Positions 42,893-51,697 are shown, counted from the first letter of the stretch. The stretch is 60,472 nt of DNA from Halobiforma nitratireducens JCM 10879 (GCF_000337895.1 NZ_AOMA01000142.1:28388-88859), one strand, 5' to 3'. Made by a program: numbers and translations. Notes: generated by a model from the letters alone, not told the origin.

Positions 42893-42983
42893 GACTACTA
42901 TAGTAACAACTGCAACGATTTGCACACTGATCGCCGACCTTTCTGGCGAGCAGGTGCGCACTGACTTGCAGTAGCTACTATAG
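42893..42983 (+). repeat. MITE-like hairpin element, copy 2
   Basis: Most complete copy. It begins GACTACTATAGTAACAACTG, ends TTGCAGTAGCTACTATAG, and has arms TGCACACTGATCGCC and GGCGAGCAGGTGCGCA around the short spacer GACCTTTCT. Outer CTATAG motifs make imperfect terminal inverted repeats. No coding capacity. Just to its left, 42851-42889 is a further GC-rich inverted repeat (ACCGCCG...CGGCGGT). Confidence 0.88.
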
Positions 42984-43450
42984 GGAGTCATAGAACAGTC
43001 ACACACCCCATTCGCCACTACTCTCTGCCAGGCAGTACAGGGGACCGATGGACAACGAGAGAGCGGAATCTACTCGAGGCTGTCAGAAATTCCGTGCTGA
43101 AAACAGGGTGCGAACTTTTTCCGCGTCGGGTTCGCCTCCGGCGAACCACTCGCGCAAAAACTTCGATGAAAAAGGCGGGCGGCTCGGCCTTCGGCCTCGC
43201 CGCCCGGGAACCGCGCTCGCTTCGCTCGCGCGGAGGCTGATGATGAATCTACCCTCTATATTCAGCACGCCACTCAGAACAGCTACCAGAACTGGCAGAA
43301 TCGCTGGCAGTTGAACCCTCGCTCGACCGAGCGGTTATCTGCGGTCATTCAACGCGGGAGCAACCGCCCGTGTCAAGAGTTCTATGACATCCTCGACTAC
43401 AGTAAACCGTCAGAGCCCCCGGCCATCGCGACAGTCCAGTCAAGGCGGGA
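42984..43450. other. Degenerate region between hairpin copy 2 and pdxT
   Basis: 467 bases, no intact gene. A cluster of GC hairpins lies at 43126-43230 (GTTCGCCTCCGGCGAAC with a perfect 7-bp stem; GGGCGGC...GCCGCCC; GCGCTCGCTTCGCTCGCGC). It is followed by ~170 bases (43260-43430) in which two plus-strand frames read like protein fragments (NSYQNWQNRWQLNPRSTERL in one, SEQLPELAESLAVEPSLDRA in the other). Neither has a start or a recognised family. This looks like a scar of mobile DNA. Confidence 0.55.
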
Positions 43451-44125
43451 TTACCGTTCGGCTTTGGTCTCGGTTCTCGTTCCGGATTCCGAGGAATCAG
43501 CCCCGCTGCCGGCCGCGGAGACCGATGCCGCATCGTTCTCGAAAAACGCCAGCCCGTGGAACCGACTATCGGGCGTCAACTCGGGGTGAAACGCGGTCCC
43601 GACAACCGGCCCCTGCCTGACCGCGACGGGACGCCCGTCCCAGGACGCAAGCACCTCGGCGTCCCCGCTCTCGACGTCGTCGATCGCCGGTGCGCGAATA
43701 AACACCGCGGGATACGGGTCGTCTCCGCTCAGTCCCTCGACCTCGAGGGGGGCCTCGAAGCTGTCTTTCTGCCGGCCGAAGGCGTTGCGTTCGACGGTGA
43801 CATCGAGCAGGCCGAGCTCGTCGACCCGGTCGTCGTTCGGGTCGCTCGAGGCGACGATCAACCCCGCACAGGTGGCAAGTAACGGTTTTCCGGCCTCGAC
43901 GTGGGCCCGGATTTCGGGGGCGATACCCTCGCCGTGGATCAGTCGGGAGATGGTCGTCGACTCGCCGCCGGGCATCGCCAGCAGATCGCATTCGGGGACG
44001 ATTCCGGACTCGCGGATTTCGTGGACCGTCACCTCGCGACCCCGCGTCTTGGCGGCGCGTTCGATGGCGGCTGCGTGTTCCTCGACGTCGCCCTGGACGG
44101 CGACGACGCCTGCCTCGAGTGTCAT
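43451..44125 (-). CDS. pdxT: Pyridoxal 5'-phosphate synthase glutaminase subunit
   Basis: 224 residues from MTLEAGVVAVQGDVEEHA. Class I glutaminase features: LLAMPGGESTTISRLI, catalytic Cys in LLATCAGLIVAS, and the His-x-Glu pair in GTAFHPELTPD. It supplies ammonia to PdxS (elsewhere) for PLP synthesis. The C-terminal ~25 residues (SAAGSGADSSESGTRTETK) are a low-complexity extension beyond the usual end. The upstream frame to 44506 is arginine-rich and not coding. Confidence 0.95.
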   Translation of the reverse strand: MTLEAGVVAVQGDVEEHAAAIERAAKTRGREVTVHEIRESGIVPECDLLAMPGGESTTISRLIHGEGIAPEIRAHVEAGKPLLATCAGLIVASSDPNDDRVDELGLLDVTVERNAFGRQKDSFEAPLEVEGLSGDDPYPAVFIRAPAIDDVESGDAEVLASWDGRPVAVRQGPVVGTAFHPELTPDSRFHGLAFFENDAASVSAAGSGADSSESGTRTETKAER

Positions 44126-44250
44126 GCCCCCCGGTAGGGAGAGTGCAGTGAAAAATGGCGCGCCTCCGGGTCCGGACCGATCCGGGGACGCCGACGGGAG
44201 ACGACCCGCTCGAGGGGAAACTGCGAGGGAAAACGGTCGAAGGCGAACGG

Positions 44251-44412
44251 TTACGCGACGAACGTCAGCAGCTGGACGAGCACGCCCAGCATGATCCCGG
44301 TCGCGATGACCGTCTTCGGATTGATGAGAATCGCGTTCGAGTCCTCCGCGTCGAAGTACCGGACGAGCCCGGCACTGGACATCAGTCCGCCGGTGTTCTG
44401 TCCTCTGTCCAT
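44251..44412 (-). CDS. secG: Preprotein translocase subunit Sec61 beta (SecG)
   Basis: 53 residues: [40 protein letters not shown], then a hydrophobic helix ending QLLTFVA. This is the standard archaeal Sec61 beta: a short cytoplasmic segment with the [10 protein letters not shown] motif and one C-terminal membrane helix. It joins SecY and SecE in the translocon. It ends 125 bases before pdxT on the same strand. Confidence 0.95.
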   Translation of the reverse strand: MDRGQNTGGLMSSAGLVRYFDAEDSNAILINPKTVIATGIMLGVLVQLLTFVA

Positions 44413-44518
44413 ACCCGTTCCTACGCCCCCGCCGAACTAAATCTTTCGACACGCACGGCCGATCCCCGCCGCTCACGACTCGATTACGAATCGGGGCTAG
44501 GTACAATCAAGTAGTTGG

Positions 44519-45061
44519 ATGGTCAACACGAGTGTAATGGGCGAGTCACTCGACGAACGCGACGTGCGGATCATGTTCGCCATCGCCGACGAAGAAACGT
44601 TCAACACCGAAACGATCCACGAAGTGACGGGGATTCCCAAATCGACCGTCCACTACCGCATTCAGAGTCTGAAGGAAGCGGGGATCATCACGAACGATCT
44701 GTTCGATATCGATCGCGAGAAGTTCGGCCTCGAGATCACTGTCATCTCCGAAGTCTGGGCCGAGTTCGGCGAGGGGTATCACGAAGCTGTCGGGCGCAAA
44801 CTCGCCGATATCGAGGGTGTAAACCAGGTGTACTTCACGATGGGCGATACGGACTTTATCGTCATCGCACGACTGACCTCGCGGGACATGGTCGAGGAAC
44901 TCGTCGAAGACTACGAGGCCATCGACGAGATTCGGCGAACGAGTTCGAAGTTCGCCATCTCGACGATCAAAGAGGAGGTCGGGATCAGCATGCTCGGGGA
45001 TTACGATCCGGAGGCCCTGATGGCGAGACGGGGAATCGGAGAGAAAGCGTCTTCGGAGTAG
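44519..45061 (+). CDS. Lrp/AsnC family transcriptional regulator
   Basis: 180 residues from ATG 44519; an ATG at 44537 (MGESLDERDVRI) is an equally good start. N-terminal helix-turn-helix (ETIHEVTGIPKSTVHYRIQS LKEAG split here by length) and a RAM effector domain (VNQVYFTMGDTDFIVIARL). Lrp-type regulators sense amino acids. Convergent with an aminotransferase gene that could be a target, though this is only proximity. Confidence 0.9.
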   Translation: MVNTSVMGESLDERDVRIMFAIADEETFNTETIHEVTGIPKSTVHYRIQSLKEAGIITNDLFDIDREKFGLEITVISEVWAEFGEGYHEAVGRKLADIEGVNQVYFTMGDTDFIVIARLTSRDMVEELVEDYEAIDEIRRTSSKFAISTIKEEVGISMLGDYDPEALMARRGIGEKASSE

Positions 45062-45116
45062 CGGCCGTCCCCGTCGTCACTGCGAGGCCTGTCGGTTCTG
45101 TGCTCGCTGCCTCTCG

Positions 45117-46472
45117 TTATCGTCCGCCGGTCTCGGTCTCGATCGCTTCGCAGATCACGTCCGCACCGATTCGGGCCTGTTCCTCTGTCAGCACGAGCGG
45201 CGGAATCAGTCGCAACACGTGGCCGTGACGGCCTGCGCTCCAGACGAGTACGCCGTTCTCGTAACAGCGGCGCTGAATCGCCTCGACGAGATCCGCGCTC
45301 GGCGTGTCGTCCTCGTGGAACTCGAGACCGACGAACAGCCCTCTTCCGCGAACTTCGACCAGTTCCGGCGTCGTTTCCGCGATCTCGCGGAACCGGTCTC
45401 GCAAGTAGGTACCGACCTCGCTCGCGTGAGCGAGGAGGTCGTGGGACTCGATGTAGTCGATGGCACGAACGCCGCCGATCATCGCGGGGACGTTCCCGCG
45501 GAACGTCCCGACGTGACCACCGGGCCCCCAGGTGTCGTACTCCTCGTGGTACAACATCGCCCCGATGGGGAGCCCCGTTCCGCCCAAGGCCTTGGCCATC
45601 GTGATCGCGTCGGGCGTGACGTCGAAGTGGTCGGATGCGAACCACTCGCCGGTCCGGCCGAGGCCGGTCTGGATCTCGTCGACGATCAGCAACGCGTCGT
45701 TGTCGTCGGCGATGTCACGCAGTCCCTGCAGAAAGCCTGCGGGCGGAACCACAACGCCACCTTCGCCCTGAATCGGCTCGACCCAGATGCCGGCAGGCGT
45801 CCCGTGACCGCCGTACGGGTCCTCGAACTTCCGTTTGACCGTTTCGAGAGCCTGCGAAAGCGAGATATCGTCGCCGGTCGCGGAAGGATACGGCGCGTGG
45901 ACGGCGTCGGGCAACAGCGGACCGTACCCGTCCTTGTACTTTTTGCCCGCAGTGAGGCTGAGCGCGCCCGCGGTCGTCCCGTGATACGACCCCTCGAAGG
46001 CGAGCAATCCGTGGCGGCCGGTGTTGTGCTTGGCGAGTTTGATCGACCCTTCGATCGCGTCGCTTCCGCTTGGCCCGCCGAAGACGACGTTGCTCGAGCC
46101 CTGCAGACCGCCAGGAGCGATCTCGCGCAGCCGCTCGATGAGTTCGAGTCGCGGCTCCGTCGGGAAGTCGATCGTGTGTGCGACCGACTCGAGTTGCTCC
46201 TGGACCGCCTCGAGGACGTACGGGTTAGAGTGACCGACGTTGAGCACGCCGATACCGGCGAAGAAATCCAGAAACGTGTTCCCGTCGGCGTCGCGAACGG
46301 TCGCACCACTGGCCTCCTCGATCGCGATCGGAATCCGGCGCGGATAGGCGACGGCGTTGCTGTCGATCTCGCGTTGTTTCTCGATCAGGCGCTCGGAGTT
46401 TTGCCCCGGCACGTCGTCGACCGACGGCGCGTCGGAAAAGTGGAGTTCGTCGGGTGCTGGATCTGCGGCCAT
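45117..46472 (-). CDS. Class III aminotransferase (4-aminobutyrate/diaminobutyrate-type)
   Basis: 451 residues, PLP-dependent fold type [59 protein letters not shown], and the PLP lysine in [19 protein letters not shown]. The family transfers omega-amino groups (GABA, ornithine, diaminobutyrate, lysine). The sequence is closest in feel to GabT/EctB types, but no ectoine or GABA neighbours are present. An AT-rich promoter region lies before the start (46494-46560). Confidence 0.87.
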   Translation of the reverse strand: MAADPAPDELHFSDAPSVDDVPGQNSERLIEKQREIDSNAVAYPRRIPIAIEEASGATVRDADGNTFLDFFAGIGVLNVGHSNPYVLEAVQEQLESVAHTIDFPTEPRLELIERLREIAPGGLQGSSNVVFGGPSGSDAIEGSIKLAKHNTGRHGLLAFEGSYHGTTAGALSLTAGKKYKDGYGPLLPDAVHAPYPSATGDDISLSQALETVKRKFEDPYGGHGTPAGIWVEPIQGEGGVVVPPAGFLQGLRDIADDNDALLIVDEIQTGLGRTGEWFASDHFDVTPDAITMAKALGGTGLPIGAMLYHEEYDTWGPGGHVGTFRGNVPAMIGGVRAIDYIESHDLLAHASEVGTYLRDRFREIAETTPELVEVRGRGLFVGLEFHEDDTPSADLVEAIQRRCYENGVLVWSAGRHGHVLRLIPPLVLTEEQARIGADVICEAIETETGGR

Positions 46473-46599
46473 ACCGTGAAACCATCTCGGTGAGAGATAT
46501 ATTTTGCCCTATACTCAACACGAGGGTTAATTATTGGCTTAAATCCAACAGATAGCCGTTCGGTTCCGGCGACCGTGGAACGCGACGGAGAGAGTCGCG

Positions 46600-47244
46600 T
46601 TACTCACCGGTCACGTTGGCGATCCGTGTCGCCCCCGTCGCTCGAGAGATATGTACGTTGTACGATTGATCGACGGTTCCGACGCTGACGATCCAGTAGC
46701 CCCCCATCTCGTGGGGGTCGTCCGCGAGTTCGGCTTCGCTCGCGTCGATCCCCTCGGCGTCCTCGAGTGCCTCGCGGGCCGCCTCGATCGCGGCCGCGGC
46801 GTCGGCGACCGGTTCGTCGTCGGGATCGGCGCGGGTGACGAGAACGGAGCAGTCGGCGTTTCGCGTGACGTGTTCGGTGACGCTTCCGAGTAAGAGTCTG
46901 TCGATGCCCCGGCGGCCGTGGGTACCCATGACGACGACGTCGATCCCGTTCTCGTCGGTGTACTCGAGAATTACTTCGCGGGGGTCTCCCTCGGGGACCG
47001 ACGTGACCACGTCGACGGAGTCGGGTGCTCGTTCGGCGACGCCCTCGACCAGTCCGCTGCCGTGCTCGCGGACGGTCTCGGTCGTCCGGCTCTCCGAAAG
47101 GTCCCAGGGGGTTCGCTCGTCGACGTCGACGGCGAACAGGACGTGGAGGGTCGCGTCGAAGCGATCCGCGAGTTCGATTCCCTGTTCGACCGCCCGCGAA
47201 GCGGGGTCGCTACCGTCGGTGGGTACCAGTACGTCGCGGTACAT
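46600..47244 (-). CDS. Universal stress protein with C-terminal PepSY-like extension
   Basis: 214 residues. Residues ~1-145 are a UspA domain (YRDVLVPTDGSDPASRAVEQ; ATP-binding loop VMGTHGRRGIDRLLLGSVTE). The remaining ~70 residues (AAAAIEAAREALEDAEGIDA, then GGYWIVSVGTVDQSYNVHIS RATG) look like a small alpha/beta domain of PepSY/YpeB type, an unusual addition to Usp. Divergent from thioredoxin, with hairpin copy 3 between them. Confidence 0.82.
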   Translation of the reverse strand: MYRDVLVPTDGSDPASRAVEQGIELADRFDATLHVLFAVDVDERTPWDLSESRTTETVREHGSGLVEGVAERAPDSVDVVTSVPEGDPREVILEYTDENGIDVVVMGTHGRRGIDRLLLGSVTEHVTRNADCSVLVTRADPDDEPVADAAAAIEAAREALEDAEGIDASEAELADDPHEMGGYWIVSVGTVDQSYNVHISRATGATRIANVTGE

Positions 47245-47332
47245 AGTTTCGGGTTCGACGGAGACACATAAAGAACCGCGGCGAATCGTCGGTCAGTGGG
47301 AACCGACGCCGCCGACGGTGGCTCCCGGGTCT

Positions 47333-47415
47333 GTAGTACCAACTGCAACGATTTGCACACTGATCGCCGACCCATCTGGCGAGCAGGTGTGCACTGACTT
47401 GCAGTAGCCACGATA
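47333..47415 (+). repeat. MITE-like hairpin element, copy 3
   Basis: Nearly the same core as copy 2 (AACTGCAACGATTTGCACAC through CTTGCAGTAGC, with only a few substitutions), but outer motifs are eroded (GTAGTACC on the left, CACGATAG on the right). It sits in the divergent promoter region between the usp and thioredoxin genes. Confidence 0.87.
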
Positions 47416-47529
47416 GCGGGCCCCGACAATCCAACGGCCGATCCGGTCGACGTTGCCGCTTCTCGAGACCGCCGAGAGCGCGACTGGGAAACCCTTATGC
47501 GCGGCCGGTAGCAACGTAGCGGTGACCGC

Positions 47530-47799
47530 ATGACTGTCACGCTCAAGGACTTCTACGCGGACTGGTGTGGCCCCTGCAAGACCCAGGACCCGATCCTCGA
47601 GGAGCTCGAGGAGGACTGGGAGGGCCGCTTCGAGGTCGAGAAGGTAAACGTCGACGAACAGCAGGACGTCGCCAACGAGTACCAGGTTCGATCGCTGCCG
47701 ACGCTGATCATCGAGAACGACGACGGCATCGTCGAACGGTTCGTCGGCGTCACCCAGCGGGAAGACCTCGAGGACGCGCTCGAGGAAGCCGGTGCCTGA
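47530..47799 (+). CDS. Thioredoxin
   Basis: 89 residues, a compact single-domain thioredoxin with active site YADWCGPCKTQDP and cis-Pro loop VRSLPTLIIEND. It reduces protein disulfides in the cytoplasm. Reductase not in the window. It starts at the ATG 14 codons before the DWCGPC motif, which gives strand one. Confidence 0.95.
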   Translation: MTVTLKDFYADWCGPCKTQDPILEELEEDWEGRFEVEKVNVDEQQDVANEYQVRSLPTLIIENDDGIVERFVGVTQREDLEDALEEAGA

Positions 47800-48103
47800 A
47801 TACGGGCGCTACCGTCCGCGCCGGCGACCCTGAACCCACGCGCCGTCCCGTGGGTTCCCGGTCGTCGGGACGGGAGATGGTCGTGGATAGCAGCCAACTC
47901 GTTTTTCGGCGGCCGACGGCTCATCGGTTTCGTCCTCGGCCCCGTTCGTCCGATCTTCCTGAATAGCGTCGCCTCGAGCGCTCGAGGGGCACGGGGAACG
48001 GGATCGTCGCTCGTGAACTGGCTCGGGGCTTGACCCCGAGGCACTCGGCCTGCTCAGCCTGTAGATCGGTCGGCAGGTACGTCAAGGGACGGTTACCGAT
48101 CGT
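47800..48103. other. Intergenic region after thioredoxin
   Basis: 304 bases without a supported gene. A perfect hairpin CTCGGGGCTTGACCCCGAG lies near 48022-48040 (7-bp stem, 5-base loop), and CACGGGACGG/CCGTCCCGTG-type complementarity near 47845-47875. Neither has a T-run, so neither is an obvious intrinsic terminator. Confidence 0.45.
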
Positions 48104-48775
48104 TCAAACCCACTTCGCGCCGACGTCCTCGAGCTCGTCGTTGTACCGGGCGATATTGATGACAAGCGGCGTCACGCTCTCGACCTCGGCCGCGTTCGCC
48201 AGCGGGCCGGCATCGAGCGCACGCAGCCCCTCTATCTCCGCCGTTAGCTGTCTGACGGTCGTTTTCGCGTCCTCGTTGTCGGCGACGACCAGCGTATCGA
48301 GATCGAATTCGACCTCGAGGTCGGCGAGTTTGCCCGCCGCGAGGTTGTGGTACGCACCGACGACCGGGACCTCGTCGGGAGCACGCTGGGCGACCAGTTC
48401 GGTGACGCTGCCGGTCCCCGGCGGATGGTAGTGCATCCCGTCCTCGTCGCCTTGCATTCCGACTGCGGGAGTGACCAGAATCGTGTCCTCGTCGAGGCTG
48501 TCCGCGACCGCTTCGACCGTATCGCCGGCATAATACGGCGGCACCGAGAGAACGACGACGTCGGCCCGGTCGGCTGCCATCTCGTTTGCGAAGCCGTTCA
48601 GGTCCGGGTCCCCCTCGCCGTGCTCGGCGAGGGTCTCCTCGTACTCCTCGACTGCGTCCCGTGCCTTCTCCGGATCGCGGGAGCCGACGAGGACCTCGTG
48701 GTCGGTATCTCGAGCGAAGCGCAGCGCGAGCCCTTCGCCGATGTCGCCAGTGCCACCGAGTAGTGCGATTCGCAT
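48104..48775 (-). CDS. npdG: NADPH-dependent F420 reductase
   Basis: 223 residues from MRIALLGGTGDIGEGLALRF; the frame offers a start 7 codons earlier. N-terminal Rossmann motif (GGTGDIG) with VLVGSRDPEKA selecting NADP phosphate, VVVLSVPPYYAGDTVEAVAD, TPAVGM, and a conserved GAYHNLAAGKLAD. It passes hydride between F420H2 and NADP. With cofE and the luciferase-like oxidoreductase it shows active F420 metabolism. Confidence 0.92.
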   Translation of the reverse strand: MRIALLGGTGDIGEGLALRFARDTDHEVLVGSRDPEKARDAVEEYEETLAEHGEGDPDLNGFANEMAADRADVVVLSVPPYYAGDTVEAVADSLDEDTILVTPAVGMQGDEDGMHYHPPGTGSVTELVAQRAPDEVPVVGAYHNLAAGKLADLEVEFDLDTLVVADNEDAKTTVRQLTAEIEGLRALDAGPLANAAEVESVTPLVINIARYNDELEDVGAKWV

Positions 48776-48859
48776 GATGACAACTGGGGACGGCACCCGA
48801 ATAAAAGGGTGGGGGTTCGGCCGAACTCGCCGGGACCGGCCAGCGGGCGACGCGAGCGG

Positions 48860-49105
48860 CTACGCGTCGGCGAGTTCGATCCCGCGAGCAACGACGTGTA
48901 TCAGGACGATCGCACTGCCGACGGCCAGAACGAACTGTGAGAGCAACGTGAACACGAGCGCGTCGGACGTGACCGCGATCAGGAGCGGAACGGCCGCGAC
49001 CGCGCCGAACAGCGCGACGAGGATCGCGATCGGGACCAGTTCGGCGATCAACCGCTCGTCGTCGAGCGTTCCGTTCGTATCGAAGAAAGGACCGGAGTAG
49101 GACAT
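48860..49105 (-). CDS. Small hypothetical membrane protein (81 aa)
   Basis: 81 residues with two or three helices (~residues 23-48 and 52-76) after a short polar N-terminus (MSYSGPFFDTNGTLDDERLI). Small haloarchaeal membrane proteins of this type are common; I do not recognise the family. It lies 84 bases upstream of npdG on the same strand and might be cotranscribed. Confidence 0.62.
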   Translation of the reverse strand: MSYSGPFFDTNGTLDDERLIAELVPIAILVALFGAVAAVPLLIAVTSDALVFTLLSQFVLAVGSAIVLIHVVARGIELADA

Positions 49106-49247
49106 GGATCATCGATCGCTCAGCCGACGCATTAGCGTTCCGGAACGTTTCGGACGGAGCGCCCGCGATCGGGCTACCGGACAGAAATCAACGAAGAGAA
49201 TTCACCGAGCGAGCGACGAATTCTCACGATAGTTTTGTCCGACAGTT

Positions 49248-50618
49248 TCAGGCCACAACCTCGACGGTCGTCTCCGCCTCGTCGTCCGATCCGACGACCC
49301 GCACCGGGAACCGCTGCTCCCGTCGCACCGGGTACGTCTCGAACTCGAGCGTGGCGGCTCCGGTCTCGCCACCCTCGAGCGACACCGGTTGCGTGTCCAC
49401 GAGTTCGGGGTCGTCCCCGACGATCAACTCGAGTACGTCCTCCCGATACGTCGTCCCGCCGTTCTCGAGGTCGACGATTACCTCGAGAGTCTCGCCGGCC
49501 GGGACGGGCGAGTTCGTCGTCCGGATCGAGATCGTCATCGGGCCGCCAGGCTGCTCGTCCCCGTCTCCGATCTCGTCGACGATCCAGGCCGACTCCGTGC
49601 TCGCGACGGTGCCGTCCTCACAGATCACCCAGGGATACACCCGGCAGGTGTGACAGAACGAGTCCGTCGAGAACCGTGCGGTGGCAGTTTCGCCCTCGAG
49701 TTCCGTAACCCCGAGGATCGTATCGGCCTGGGTGAGCCACCAGACGACCCGGTCGAGATCACCACCTTCGTGGGTCGCCTCGAGTTCGAACTCGACGGCC
49801 TCGCCTTGCGTGACGACAATTCGGTCCTCGGCCGGGCGCAAGGGGTCGACTGTCGGAGACCCGAGCCCGTCGTCGGAGACCTCGACCTGCCAGCGGGCGG
49901 CGTAGGTCTCGTCGGTCCCGTCCTCCGGGACGACGGCCGCGGCTACCTCGTGGCTGCCGGGCTCCGCGAACGTCTCTCGGTGGTAGTGGGCGTCGAACGC
50001 CGCGTAGTAGGTCGATACCCAGGGTCCGCCGACCGGACCGCTCACCCGCTCGCCGTCGACCCACCAGACGGTCGTCTGTCGCTCGCCGGGCTCGAGCGCG
50101 CCGGCCTCGAACAGGAGTTCCGTCCCCTCGCGGATCGAAAGCTCGGGTCCGGGACGGGCGGTCGGGAGTTCGGAGGCACCGACCACGCTGGCGGTCGTCC
50201 GTGCGGCGTCGCCTTCGATCGCGACGCCTACGGGAAACTCGTCGTCGCTGGGCACCGGATAGGTGTAGAAGTCGAACCTGGCGGTTCGGCTCTCGCCGGC
50301 CTCGACCGGCATCTCGCGCCGCCCGACGCGTTCGCCGTCGTGGCCGACCAGGAATTCGACACGTGTCCGTCCGCCCGTGGCTCCGCGGTTCGTGATCTCG
50401 GCGACGACCCGCAGTCGGTCGCCCGCGCCCACCGGCGACGAGGTCTCGACGATCGAGACCGCGAAATCGGGCGTCGATCCGTCGGGCTCGATCGGGTCGA
50501 ACGCGTCGCCAGTGGTCGCGGTACGGGACTGCTCGCGGCCCCACCGTCCCCCAACGAGCACGGCACCGCCACTGACGCTCGAGAGTCCACACAGTACCCG
50601 TCGTCGGCTCGGTTCCAT
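49248..50618 (-). CDS. Exported protein with CARDB-like beta domains
   Basis: 456 residues. Twin-arginine start (MEPSRRRVLCGLSSVSGGAV) and a short hydrophobic segment, so probably Tat-exported. Two CARDB-like Ig domains: near the N-terminus (FAVSIVETSSPVGAGDRLRV, EITNRGATGGRTRVEFLVG) and at the C-terminus (ISIRTTNSPVPAGETLEVIV, LENGGTTYREDVLELIVG). Two PKD-like segments lie between them. There is no C-terminal anchor or PGF sorting signal, so it may be secreted. Adhesion or cell-surface role inferred. Confidence 0.75.
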   Translation of the reverse strand: MEPSRRRVLCGLSSVSGGAVLVGGRWGREQSRTATTGDAFDPIEPDGSTPDFAVSIVETSSPVGAGDRLRVVAEITNRGATGGRTRVEFLVGHDGERVGRREMPVEAGESRTARFDFYTYPVPSDDEFPVGVAIEGDAARTTASVVGASELPTARPGPELSIREGTELLFEAGALEPGERQTTVWWVDGERVSGPVGGPWVSTYYAAFDAHYHRETFAEPGSHEVAAAVVPEDGTDETYAARWQVEVSDDGLGSPTVDPLRPAEDRIVVTQGEAVEFELEATHEGGDLDRVVWWLTQADTILGVTELEGETATARFSTDSFCHTCRVYPWVICEDGTVASTESAWIVDEIGDGDEQPGGPMTISIRTTNSPVPAGETLEVIVDLENGGTTYREDVLELIVGDDPELVDTQPVSLEGGETGAATLEFETYPVRREQRFPVRVVGSDDEAETTVEVVA

Positions 50619-50779
50619 AATGAACGCTTAGCGACGATCGGAGCAAGAATCGGCGCGACTGTTTCGGGAAGAAAGGCCCGATTGTGACAGCAGCCACGAT
50701 CGACGTCCCGACAGCCGCGTTCGGAGCGCCCTGTACGGCGTGCTTACTGCCTCGAGCAGCCGGCCCCGACGTCACGATG

Positions 50780-51037
50780 TCAGGGGGCGTCGTCCTCTTC
50801 CGGGTTCATCGCCGCACCCAGTTCGCCCTGGTACGCGTCACGGTTCTGTACTTCGCGGATGCGCTGATCGAGCCGGTCCGCGAGTTCCGATCGCCGGGTT
50901 TCGTCGACGCCGGGGTCGTTGTTCAGCGACGCCAAGTCCTCGCGAGCGGTTCGGAGAACGGCGACGGCCTCCTCGGTCTCGAGCCTCGTCGCCCGATCGA
51001 GCCTCTCCTCGACGTCCTCGAGAGTGAGATCGGTCAC
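50780..51037 (-). CDS. Small helical hypothetical protein
   Basis: 85 residues, strongly helical and charged (TLEDVEERLDRATRLETEEA, VAVLRTAREDLASLNND), ending in an acidic tail. No motif. Typical of small haloarchaeal proteins of unknown function. Encoded 63 bases after the uracil-DNA glycosylase stop on the same strand, so it may be its operon partner. Confidence 0.65.
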   Translation of the reverse strand: MTDLTLEDVEERLDRATRLETEEAVAVLRTAREDLASLNNDPGVDETRRSELADRLDQRIREVQNRDAYQGELGAAMNPEEDDAP

Positions 51038-51100
51038 GGGCGAGTTCCGTTCCCCAGCCGGTTCAAGCGAGTGCTGGCAATCGAAACCCGACCGACTCGA

Positions 51101-51697
51101 TCAGAACCCGTCTAAACGCGTCTGTCCGCCGTCGCTCCCATCCGCGCCAGCAAGCTCCGCCGCGCGTTCGATCGTCTCGGCGAACGTCTCCTCCTGGCTG
51201 CGGTCGTACAGGGTCGCCGCCGGGTGAACGCAGATCAACAGCCGGTACGGGGCCCCTTCGATTCGAACGTCCTCGACCGAGCCCGCCTCCGCGGTGACCG
51301 CGACCGACCGCCCCAGAAGATGCTCGCTGGGCACTTTCCCGAGCGTGACGATGACCTCGGGATCGAGGCGATCGATCTCGGTCTCGAGGTACTCCCGGCA
51401 GTTCTCGAGTTCCTCGGCGGTCGGATCGCGGTTCTCCGGCGGGCGACACCGCACGCAGTTGGTGATCCGGACTGTCTCGCGGTCGAGACCGGCGATACGA
51501 AGCTGGTCGTCGAGAACCGAGCCGCTTCGGCCGACGAACGGTTCGCCTTGCTCGTCCTCGTTTGCCCCCGGCCCTTCGCCGACGAAGAGGACATCGGCGT
51601 CTTCGGGGCCCGTCCCGTTGACGATCCGGCTACGACACTCGACGAGTTTCGAACACTGCGTGCACTCGGTGACCCGGAGGTCCTCCATCGTTCCCAT
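51101..51697 (-). CDS. udg: Family 4 uracil-DNA glycosylase with C-terminal PIP-box-like motif
   Basis: 198 residues. Four Fe-S cysteines: CTQCSKLVEC near the N-terminus, and C-x2-C in TNCVRCRPPENRDPTAEEL with a further C in NCREYLE. Active-site motif GEGPGANEDEQGEPFVG and late motif VCVHP-like ICVHPAATL. It removes uracil from deaminated cytosine. The final residues QTRLDGF fit the QxxLxxF PCNA box, as known for some archaeal glycosylases. Confidence 0.94.
   Translation of the reverse strand: MGTMEDLRVTECTQCSKLVECRSRIVNGTGPEDADVLFVGEGPGANEDEQGEPFVGRSGSVLDDQLRIAGLDRETVRITNCVRCRPPENRDPTAEELENCREYLETEIDRLDPEVIVTLGKVPSEHLLGRSVAVTAEAGSVEDVRIEGAPYRLLICVHPAATLYDRSQEETFAETIERAAELAGADGSDGGQTRLDGF

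Noticed and set aside
48022..48040. Intrinsic terminator or IS end from the CTCGGGG/CCCCGAG hairpin
   Set aside because: There is no T-run after it, and no transposase or second end nearby. Left as a simple hairpin.
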